64,000 bases of DNA from Pseudomonas fragi (lineage in GTDB: Bacteria > Pseudomonadota > Gammaproteobacteria > Pseudomonadales > Pseudomonadaceae): the NCBI RefSeq assembly GCF_900105835.1, contig NZ_LT629783.1, positions 620,001 to 684,000 on the forward strand. Direction: 5' to 3'. Below are positions 56,946 to 64,000 of this stretch, in pieces. Within the stretch, counting starts at the first letter, position 1. Every line of letters begins with the position of its first letter. The position numbers and the translations under genes were made by a program. A model generated the notes under the pieces. That model saw only the letters and a list, made by a program, of their open reading frames with translations. It ran no database searches and had not been told where the DNA came from.

Positions 56946-58022
56946 ATGGCAGATCTATACGAAAACCCGATGGGCCTGATGGGCTTTGAATTTATCGAAT
57001 TCGCGTCCCCTGTTCCCAATACCCTTGAGCCTGTGTTTGAAATCATGGGCTTCACCAAGGTGGCGACCCACCGCTCCAAAGATGTCCATCTGTACCGTCA
57101 GGGCGATATCAACCTGATCCTCAATAACGAGCCCCACAGTGTTGCGTCCTACTTTGCAGCCGAGCACGGCCCTTCGGTCTGCGGCATGGCTTTTCGCGTG
57201 CGCAACGCGCAACAAGCCTACAACCGCGCGCTGGAACTGGGCGCACAACCGGTGCATATCCCTACCGGACCAATGGAACTGAACCTGCCAGCCATCAAAG
57301 GCATTGGCGGCGCGCCGCTGTACCTGATTGACCGTTACGGTGAAGGCAGCTCGATCTACGACATTGATTTTGTCTTTATCGAAGGCGTAGACCGCCACCC
57401 GGTGGGGGCGGGGCTGAAGATCATCGATCACCTGACCCATAACGTGTACCGCGGCCGTATGGCGTATTGGGCCAACTTCTACGAGAAGCTGTTCAACTTC
57501 CGTGAAATTCGTTATTTCGATATCAAGGGCGAATACACCGGCCTGACCTCCAAGGCTATGACCGCTCCGGACGGCATGATCCGCATTCCGTTGAACGAAG
57601 AGTCGTCCAAGGGCGCAGGGCAGATCGAAGAATTCCTTATGCAGTTCAATGGCGAAGGCATTCAGCACGTGGCATTCCTCAGCGATGACCTGATCAAGAC
57701 CTGGGACGCCCTGAAGAAAATCGGTATGCGCTTTATGACTGCGCCGCCCGAAACCTACTACGAAATGCTCGAAGGCCGCCTGCCAAACCACGGCGAGCCG
57801 GTGGAAGCGCTGCAATCGCGGGGGATTTTGCTGGACGGTTCATCTGACTCGCAAGACAAGCGTCTGCTGTTGCAGATCTTCTCGGAAACCCTGATGGGAC
57901 CTGTGTTCTTCGAGTTTATTCAACGCAAGGGCGATGACGGCTTTGGTGAAGGCAACTTCAAGGCGCTGTTTGAATCCATCGAACGCGACCAGGTGCGTCG
58001 TGGTGTGTTGAGCACTGACTAG
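56946..58022 (+). CDS. hpd: 4-hydroxyphenylpyruvate dioxygenase
   Basis: 358 residues, the usual length for the Pseudomonas enzyme. The Fe(II) ligands fit His162 (DHLTHNV), His241 (GIQHVAFL) and Glu323 ([18 protein letters not shown]). It converts 4-hydroxyphenylpyruvate to homogentisate in tyrosine catabolism. No hmg or fah genes are near, so the pathway is dispersed. A paired repeat follows. Confidence 0.97.
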   Translation: MADLYENPMGLMGFEFIEFASPVPNTLEPVFEIMGFTKVATHRSKDVHLYRQGDINLILNNEPHSVASYFAAEHGPSVCGMAFRVRNAQQAYNRALELGAQPVHIPTGPMELNLPAIKGIGGAPLYLIDRYGEGSSIYDIDFVFIEGVDRHPVGAGLKIIDHLTHNVYRGRMAYWANFYEKLFNFREIRYFDIKGEYTGLTSKAMTAPDGMIRIPLNEESSKGAGQIEEFLMQFNGEGIQHVAFLSDDLIKTWDALKKIGMRFMTAPPETYYEMLEGRLPNHGEPVEALQSRGILLDGSSDSQDKRLLLQIFSETLMGPVFFEFIQRKGDDGFGEGNFKALFESIERDQVRRGVLSTD

Positions 58023-58048
58023 CTGACTAAAAGCCGACTTGAATCACA

Positions 58049-58200
58049 ACCCCCTCACCCCAGCCCTCTCCCAAAGGGAGAGGGAGCTTGATCGAGGGAT
58101 ATTTCAAGGTTGTGGCAGTCTGATAGTGCCGAGTTGAATCCTGCATCAACTCGGTCAGTCCCCTCTCCCTCCGGGAGAGGGTTAGGGTGAGGGGCTTTTT
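58049..58200. repeat. Paired inverted repeat (CCTCACCC...GGGTGAGG class), copy 3
   Basis: CCCCTCACCCCAGCCCTCTC and its inverted partner ending GGTGAGGGGCTTTTT, spaced by about 65 nt, between the convergent hpd and DUF1345 genes. Confidence 0.85.
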
Positions 58201-58208
58201 GTTGCCCC

Positions 58209-58844
58209 CTAAAACAATCCCGCCGCAATATTGATCGAAAACCCCAGCACGGCCGTGTTGAACAAAAACCCCAGTAGTGAATGCCCAAGCACTGCCTTGC
58301 GCATTTCGCGGGTGGCGATACTCACATCGGCTGTCTGCACCGCAACGCTGAGGGTGAAAGAGAAGTACATGAAATCCCAGTAGTCCGGGTTCAGCTCTCC
58401 CTCAGGGAAGCGCAGCGCCGGCTCGGTCCCTTCGTTGTTATAGAACAACCTCGCGTAGTGCAGGCTGAAAATAACCCCGATCATCAGCCACGATCCCACC
58501 ACTGTCAGCCCGGTAAAACCGTAATGCATCAGGCGATCGCCATCGCTGAGCTTGTTGCCTGACAGTTCCAGTGTCACTGCCGCCAGGCTGGCAATCGAAG
58601 CAATGCACACGGTGATTAACACCATACTGGCGTTTTCATCTTCCACTTCAGCCGTGCTTTTCACGTCACAGGCTTTGGCGCGGATCACCAGCCAGAGCGT
58701 CATTGTCAGGTACAGCCAGACCCCGGCATTCCAGCCCAGCAGGAACTTGGTGGTCAGTGTGGAGGCGGGGGCAAAAATGCCGACCGCCACCCCGAGCAGG
58801 GTGGCGATGGTGAGGCGAGGATGGGTGCGAGCAAGGTGCGACAT
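58209..58844 (-). CDS. DUF1345 integral membrane protein
   Basis: 211 residues from ATG 58844. About five hydrophobic helices and the DUF1345 signature [20 protein letters not shown] (near 158-177) followed by [20 protein letters not shown] are clear. The family is widespread and of unknown function; a channel-like role has been suggested from the fold only. It ends 52 bases downstream-side of the RND gene start line but is a separate unit. Confidence 0.88.
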   Translation of the reverse strand: MSHLARTHPRLTIATLLGVAVGIFAPASTLTTKFLLGWNAGVWLYLTMTLWLVIRAKACDVKSTAEVEDENASMVLITVCIASIASLAAVTLELSGNKLSDGDRLMHYGFTGLTVVGSWLMIGVIFSLHYARLFYNNEGTEPALRFPEGELNPDYWDFMYFSFTLSVAVQTADVSIATREMRKAVLGHSLLGFLFNTAVLGFSINIAAGLF

Positions 58845-58896
58845 AAACAATCCCTGTTACCAAGTAATGCAGCACCTTAGCACGCACCGCGCTGGC

Positions 58897-61800
58897 TTAA
58901 CGCTGGCGAGGCTTGCTTCTTGTCAGTTTCATGACGACCACGAAGAACACCGGCACAAACACCACCGCCAGGGTGGCGACGATCATGCCGCCGATCACAC
59001 CGGTACCGATGGCCTGCTGGCTGGCCGAGCTGGCCCCCGTGGCAATGGCCAATGGCACCACGCCGAGGATAAACGCCAGCGATGTCATGACAATCGGACG
59101 CAAACGCAAGCGCGCGGCCTGCACGGTCGCATCCACCAGGTCATGGCCTTCGTCGTACAAGGTTTTGGCAAACTCGATGATCAGGATGGCGTTCTTCGCT
59201 GACAAGCCAATGATCGTGATCAGGCCTACTTTGAAGAACACGTCGTTAGGCATCCCGCGCAGCGTTACCGCCAGCACGGCACCGAGTACGCCCAACGGCA
59301 CAACCAGCAGGACCGCAGTCGGTATCGACCAGCTTTCATAGAGTGCGGCCAGGCACAGGAATACGATCAGCAGCGACAAGGCCAACAGAACCGGAGCCTG
59401 CGCGCCGGACACCTGCTCCTGCAACGACAGACCGGTCCATTCCAGGCCCATGCCTGCAGGCAACTGGTCGACCAGACGCTGCACTTCTACCATTGCTTCG
59501 CCAGTACTGTGACCGGCCGCCGATTCACCGGAAATGCTGATAGCCGGGTAGCCGTTATAGCGCGTCAACTGCGATGGCCCCTGGATCCAGCGGGCTTCGA
59601 CAAAGGCCGACAGGGGGACCATCTTGCCCTGGTCGTTGCGCACATTTATTTTCAGCAAATCTTCGACCTGGCTGCGCTGGTCTCCTTCAGCCTGGACCAC
59701 GACCCGCTGCATGCGCCCCTGGTTCGGGAAGTCATTGATGTAGGCCGAACCCACGGCCGTCGACAGCACGGCACCAATGTCGGCAAAGGAAACCCCCAAG
59801 GCATTGGCGCGCTTGCGATCGACTTCAAGTTGCACCTGCGGGCTCTCTGCCAGCGCTTCTTCGCGGACATTGGCCAGTACCGGGCTTTTTTCCGCCAGTG
59901 CCAGCAGCTCGCTGCGGGCTTGCATCAATGCGTCGTAGCCAACCCCGCCGCGGTCTTGCAGGCGGAACTCAAAACCACTGGACGTACCCAGGCCACTGAC
60001 CGGGGGCGGCAAGATGGCAAAGGCAATCGCGTCCTTGAGTTCACTGAAGGCCGCGTTGGCCCGGTCGGCGATCGCCGCTGCCGAATCGCTGGCTCCGCGC
60101 TGCGACCAATCCTTCAGGGTGGTGAAGGCCAGTGCCGCGTTTTGCCCGCTGCCCGAGAAACTGAACCCCAGAATCATGGTGGTGTTGCCCACGCCGGGCT
60201 CGCTGGCGTTGTGGGCCTCGATCTGCTCGACCACGTTGATCGTGCGGTTCTGGCTGGCACCCGGTGGCAGCTGGATGTCGGTGATGATGTAGCCCTGGTC
60301 CTCGACCGGCAAAAAGGAGGAGGGCAGGCGTGCAAAGCACACCACCAGTACCACCAGCAAAGCGCCATACAGCAGCAGATAGCGGCCGCTGCGCTTGATC
60401 AGATGCACCACCCAGTTTTCATACCCTGCGCTCAGGTGCTCGAACTTGCGGTTGAACCAGCCAAAAAAGCCGCCCTTGGTGTGATGTTCGCCCTTGGCGA
60501 TCGGCTTGAGCAGGGTTGCGCACAGCGCCGGGGTCAATGACAGGGCCAGAAATGCCGAGAACAGAATCGAGGTCGCCATCGACAGCGAGAACTGCTGGTA
60601 AATCACCCCCACCGAACCTGGCATAAAGGCCATGGGGATAAACACGGCCACCAGCACCAGGGTGATGCCGACGATTGCGCCGCTGATCTGGGTCATCGCC
60701 TTGCGTGTGGCGTCGCGGGGTGACAGCCCCTCGCTGACCATGATCCGCTCGACGTTCTCCACCACCACAATGGCATCGTCCACCAGAATCCCGATGGCCA
60801 GCACCATGCCGAACATGGTCAGTACGTTGATCGAGAACCCCAGTACCAGCATGGTGGCAAAGGTGCCCATCAGTGCCACCGGCACCACCAGCGTCGGGAT
60901 CAGGGTGTAGCGAATGTTCTGCAGGAACAGGTACATCACCAGGAACACCAGCACCATGGCCTCGACCAGGGTGTAGATCACCTTGGTGATCGAGACTTTG
61001 ACGAAGGGGGTGGTGTCATAGGGGATGGTGTACGACACGCCTGCTGGGAAGTAGCGGCTGAGTTCGTCCATTTTGGCTCGAATCAGGTTGCCGGTGTTCA
61101 GCGCATTGGCCTCCGGGGCCAGCTTGACGCTGAAGGCGCTGGCAGACTTGCCGTTCAGGCGGGTGCCGTACTGGTATTCCTGGCTACCGATCTCAACCCG
61201 GGCCACATCGCTGACGCGTACCGTTGAGCCGTCGGGGTTGGCGCGCAGGACGATATCGGCAAACTCTTGCGGGGTTGAGAGCTGGCCCTTGACCAGTACC
61301 GTGGCGGTGATTTCCTGGGTGGAACGGCCCGGCAAGTCGCCGATGCTGCCTGCCGAAACCTGGGCGTTCTGGCTGGCAATGGCCTGGTTGACATCCGCTG
61401 GCGTCAGGTTGAAGCCAATAAGCTTTTGCGGGTCGATCCAGATGCGCATGGCCCGTTCGGCGCCATACAGCTGGGCCTTGCCCACGCCGTCGATGCGCTT
61501 GACCTCGTTCATCACGTTGCGCGCCAGATAGTCGCTAAGCGCGACTTCATCCAGGGTGCTGGTGCTGTCGGCGGTAAGGGTCACCAGCATCAGGAAGCCC
61601 GAGGAGATTTTCTCCACCTGCAAGCCTTGCTGGATAACCGCCTGGGGCAGGCGTGACTCGACCGCCTTGAGGCGGTTCTGCACATCTACCTGGGCCATTT
61701 CCGGATCAGTGCCGGGCTTGAACGTGGCGGTAATGCTGGCACTGCCCAAGCTGCTCTGGGATTCGAAATAAAGCAGGCCGTCGGTGCCGTTGAGCTCCTG

Positions 61801-62004
61801 CTCAATCAGGCTGACCACGCTTTCGTCCAGGGTTTGCGCCGAGGCCCCCGGGTAAATCGCGTACACCTCGACTTGCGGCGGGGCCACGTCGGGATATTTG
61901 GCGACAGGCAGCTGCGGGATGGCCAGGGCCCCCGCCAGCAGAATGAACAACGCAACGACCCAGGCGAAGACCGGGCGGTCGATAAAGAACTGCGGCATGC
62001 TCAC
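58897..62004 (-). CDS. RND efflux pump inner membrane transporter (AdeB/MexY-like)
   Basis: 1035 residues with the HAE1 layout: N-terminal FFIDRPVFAWVVALF, porter domains, and 12 membrane helices. The proton-relay Asp pair is in GILVDDAIVVVEN and the C-terminal part has GLSAKNAILIIEFAK. Stretches such as PGTDPEMAQVDVQNRLKAVE and SGFLMLV are closest to Acinetobacter AdeB, and less so MexY. The gene overlaps the adaptor stop by 4 nt. No outer membrane factor follows, so it likely uses OprM or another separate channel. Confidence 0.92.
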   Translation of the reverse strand: MSMPQFFIDRPVFAWVVALFILLAGALAIPQLPVAKYPDVAPPQVEVYAIYPGASAQTLDESVVSLIEQELNGTDGLLYFESQSSLGSASITATFKPGTDPEMAQVDVQNRLKAVESRLPQAVIQQGLQVEKISSGFLMLVTLTADSTSTLDEVALSDYLARNVMNEVKRIDGVGKAQLYGAERAMRIWIDPQKLIGFNLTPADVNQAIASQNAQVSAGSIGDLPGRSTQEITATVLVKGQLSTPQEFADIVLRANPDGSTVRVSDVARVEIGSQEYQYGTRLNGKSASAFSVKLAPEANALNTGNLIRAKMDELSRYFPAGVSYTIPYDTTPFVKVSITKVIYTLVEAMVLVFLVMYLFLQNIRYTLIPTLVVPVALMGTFATMLVLGFSINVLTMFGMVLAIGILVDDAIVVVENVERIMVSEGLSPRDATRKAMTQISGAIVGITLVLVAVFIPMAFMPGSVGVIYQQFSLSMATSILFSAFLALSLTPALCATLLKPIAKGEHHTKGGFFGWFNRKFEHLSAGYENWVVHLIKRSGRYLLLYGALLVVLVVCFARLPSSFLPVEDQGYIITDIQLPPGASQNRTINVVEQIEAHNASEPGVGNTTMILGFSFSGSGQNAALAFTTLKDWSQRGASDSAAAIADRANAAFSELKDAIAFAILPPPVSGLGTSSGFEFRLQDRGGVGYDALMQARSELLALAEKSPVLANVREEALAESPQVQLEVDRKRANALGVSFADIGAVLSTAVGSAYINDFPNQGRMQRVVVQAEGDQRSQVEDLLKINVRNDQGKMVPLSAFVEARWIQGPSQLTRYNGYPAISISGESAAGHSTGEAMVEVQRLVDQLPAGMGLEWTGLSLQEQVSGAQAPVLLALSLLIVFLCLAALYESWSIPTAVLLVVPLGVLGAVLAVTLRGMPNDVFFKVGLITIIGLSAKNAILIIEFAKTLYDEGHDLVDATVQAARLRLRPIVMTSLAFILGVVPLAIATGASSASQQAIGTGVIGGMIVATLAVVFVPVFFVVVMKLTRSKPRQR

Positions 62005-63155
62005 CGATCCGTGGAGTGTGCGAGAGGGAGTGTCGGGTCATCGATTTGGACTTGTTCGCCCGGGCGGGCGTGTTGCAGACCTTCAGTGATAATCCGGTCA
62101 CCGGCCTTGAGCCCCGACGTGACCGCCCAGCGATCATTTTGCGCGCCGCCCAGTTGTACCGGTTGCAACTGCACGCGGTTGTCGGCATCGATCAACAGCA
62201 CTTGGGCGATACCGGCGCTGTCGCGCAGGATGGCCCGTTGCGGCACGCTGATGCCTTCCTTGTTGACGGCCTGCTCCAGCCGTACCCGCACAAAGCTACC
62301 GGGCAGCAAGTCATAGTCGGGGTTGGGGAATTCGCTGCGCAGGATGATCTGCCCGGTGCTCGGGTCAACCGTCACATCAGTGAACAGCAATTTGCCCGGC
62401 AACGGGTAAGCACTGCCGTTGTCGCGAATCAGGGAGGCCCTGGCCTGCTGCTTGCCGACTTGCTGCAGTTCGCCGGCGCGGAAGGATTCGCGCAGGTTGT
62501 CCAGGTCGCGGGTGGATTGGGTGAGGTCGACATGGATCGGGTTCAGTTGCTGGATGCGCGCCATCGGCGTGACTTCGCCCTGGCCGACCAGGGCGCCTTC
62601 GGTGACCAGCGCGCGGCCAATGCGCCCGGAAATCGGCGCGGTCACGGTGGCATAACCCAGGTTCAGTTTTGCGCGCTGCACGGCGGCCTTGTTGGCGGCC
62701 ACATCGGCGTTGGCTTGCTGCGCTGCTGCGCGCGCGTTGTCATGGTCCTGGCGGCTGATGGCATTGATGCCGATCAGCTCGGCATAGCGCTGATCCTGCA
62801 GTTTTGCCTGCAGGGCCACTGCCTCGGATTTGCGCAGTGCTGCACTGGCGCTGTCCAGATCGGCCTGAAACGGGGCAGGGTCGATCAGGAACAGGACATC
62901 GCCCTGTTTGACTTCACTGCCTTCGGTGTACACGCGCTTGAGCACCACGCCTGCAACCCTGGCGCTGACTTGCGCCACACGCGGGGCGACCACGCGCCCG
63001 CTCAATTCGTTATTGACCGACAGGGGCGCCGTGGCGATGACTTCGGTGCGCACCTTGGCCAGAGGCGGCCGGGTTTCAGCGACCGGGCTTTTGTCACAGG
63101 CGCTGATGGCCAGGGCCAGGGCCGTTAGAAATAGAGGGGCGAAGAGCTTTTTCAA
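62001..63155 (-). CDS. RND efflux periplasmic adaptor lipoprotein
   Basis: 384 residues from TTG 63155, which gives a lipoprotein signal (LKKLFAPLFLTALALAISAC, lipobox ISAC); the GTG at 63212 would place an extra leader before it. Lipoyl and hairpin domains are visible (AVALQAKLQDQRYAEL, SRQDHDNARAAAQQA), then GYATVTAPISGRIGRALVTEG and the barrel/proximal domains. It links the RND pump to an outer membrane channel. It is the first gene of the pair, divergent from the response regulator. Confidence 0.92.
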   Translation of the reverse strand: MKKLFAPLFLTALALAISACDKSPVAETRPPLAKVRTEVIATAPLSVNNELSGRVVAPRVAQVSARVAGVVLKRVYTEGSEVKQGDVLFLIDPAPFQADLDSASAALRKSEAVALQAKLQDQRYAELIGINAISRQDHDNARAAAQQANADVAANKAAVQRAKLNLGYATVTAPISGRIGRALVTEGALVGQGEVTPMARIQQLNPIHVDLTQSTRDLDNLRESFRAGELQQVGKQQARASLIRDNGSAYPLPGKLLFTDVTVDPSTGQIILRSEFPNPDYDLLPGSFVRVRLEQAVNKEGISVPQRAILRDSAGIAQVLLIDADNRVQLQPVQLGGAQNDRWAVTSGLKAGDRIITEGLQHARPGEQVQIDDPTLPLAHSTDR

Positions 63156-63325
63156 CGATCGTGCCTTCTGAAATATGCGGGATGTTTCTGTTTGGCATGC
63201 TAAGCGCAGCACGCAAGGGGCGTTGTGAAGCTATGTAGAGGGTGTGTGAAAAAGTGTGAAGGTTATGCGGCTATCCCTGCCAGGTTGTATATCCTTCGGG
63301 TTTCCACCGGTTGTAAGCAGTTATT

Positions 63326-64000
63326 ATGCCCACTATTTTGCTGGTCGAAGACGATGCCGCACTTTCGGAGCTGATTGCCAGCTATCTGGAACGTAATGGC
63401 TATCAAGTCAGCGTGATTGCCCGCGGCGATCAAGTATGTGACAGAGCAAGAAGCAACCCCCCGGACCTGGTCATTCTTGACCTGATGTTGCCGGGCCTCG
63501 ATGGCCTGCAAGTCTGCCGATTGCTCCGTACCGAGTCGGCAAGCCTGCCGATCCTGATGTTGACGGCCCGCGACGATAGCCATGATCAGGTGCTGGGGCT
63601 AGAGATGGGTGCTGATGATTATGTGACAAAACCTTGCGAGCCCCGCGTCCTGCTGGCCCGTGTGCGCACTCTTTTGCGTCGCAGCAGCCTGGCCGAGCCG
63701 CAGATGGCCAGTGACCGCATCATTATCGGCAACCTGTGCATCGACCTGTCGGAGCGCACCGTCAACTGGCGCGGGCAGACCGTCGAGCTGTCCAGCGGCG
63801 AGTACAATCTGTTGGTGGTGCTGGCCCGCCACGCCGGTGAAGTGCTGAGCCGCGACCAGATTTTGCAGCGTCTGCGCGGTATCGAGTTCAATGGCACGGA
63901 CCGCTCGGTCGACGTGGCTATTTCCAAACTGCGGCGCAAGTTCGACGACTGCGCCGGTGAAGCGCGCAAGATCAAGACCGTATGGGGCAAGGGCTATCTG
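63326..64000 (+). CDS. OmpR/PhoB-family response regulator (cut by window end)
   Basis: 225 codons are visible and the frame is open at the end. The receiver domain has Glu-Asp-Asp at 8-10, phosphoacceptor Asp52 (VILDLMLPG) and Lys near 102 (DDYVTKP). The winged-helix part includes ELSSGEYNLLVVLARHAGEVLSRDQIL and GTDRSVDVAISKLRRKFDD. It resembles ParR/RstA regulators. Divergent placement 170 bases from the efflux adaptor parallels adeR-adeAB, so it probably controls the pump; a kinase gene is expected beyond the window. Confidence 0.9.
   Translation, partial: MPTILLVEDDAALSELIASYLERNGYQVSVIARGDQVCDRARSNPPDLVILDLMLPGLDGLQVCRLLRTESASLPILMLTARDDSHDQVLGLEMGADDYVTKPCEPRVLLARVRTLLRRSSLAEPQMASDRIIIGNLCIDLSERTVNWRGQTVELSSGEYNLLVVLARHAGEVLSRDQILQRLRGIEFNGTDRSVDVAISKLRRKFDDCAGEARKIKTVWGKGYL

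Overview
The window looks like a chromosomal segment of a Pseudomonas species of the fluorescens/fragi type. Evidence: high GC with strong third-position bias, a mexS/mexT pair, a full fap amyloid operon, Pseudomonas-style arn and efe operons, an mvaU-type H-NS paralogue, a CobN-ChlI-ChlD type cobaltochelatase, and many Pseudomonas REP elements (GTGGGAGCGGGCTTGC-type inverted pairs). No rRNA, tRNA, CRISPR array, prophage or complete insertion sequence was seen.

Layout. 1-5.4 kb is accessory DNA: the 3' end of a RES-domain gene, a 1410-residue protein joining a nuclease-like N-terminus to a STAND-type NTPase and a HEAT-repeat tail (a likely defence protein), then the 3' scar of an IS3-family element. 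5.4-7.6 kb holds divergent mexT/mexS with no mexEF-oprN beside mexT. 7.9-13.5 kb holds an unrecognised gene, a FAN1-type VRR-NUC nuclease and an XPD/DinG-like helicase with an N-terminal nuclease domain, the last two overlapping by 4 nt. 13.6-16.5 kb has ppiC, a soluble histidine kinase and an OprD-family porin. 16.6-25.9 kb is cobalamin-related: cobF, a glycosyltransferase, a cobalamin riboswitch, cobW, cobN, chlI and a von Willebrand A gene.

26.5-32.7 kb contains a VpsR-like sigma-54 activator convergent with fapABCDEF; a good sigma-54 promoter precedes fapA. 33.0-34.1 kb carries nicotinamide riboside salvage (nadR-like kinase, pnuC). 34.3-43.6 kb is a lipid A aminoarabinose operon arnC-A-D-T-E-F-ugd plus a second ArnT-like transferase; the genes overlap by 1-4 nt and arnB is absent. 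44.1-48.3 kb is an iron uptake operon efeU-efeO-efeB-efeM. 48.6-50.7 kb is a divergent KfrA-like DNA-binding protein and tyrosine recombinase separated by several inverted repeats. 50.9-53.7 kb is oxidative and aldehyde stress (ahpC, ahpF, gloA). 54.5-58.8 kb has mvaU, a membrane EAL phosphodiesterase, hpd and a DUF1345 membrane protein. 58.9-64 kb is an AdeAB/MexXY-like RND pump divergent from an OmpR-family response regulator cut by the window end.

The main candidates for unusual biology are the RES + STAND/HEAT pair, the KfrA/recombinase locus with its repeats, a perfect CRP/Vfr-type palindrome nested in a larger inverted repeat upstream of arnC, an orphan UUCG-loop terminator pointing to a possible small RNA between gloA and mvaU, and two tiny open frames next to the oprD-family gene and hpd. 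Function calls rest on recognising motifs and protein resemblance by eye; no database search was run.
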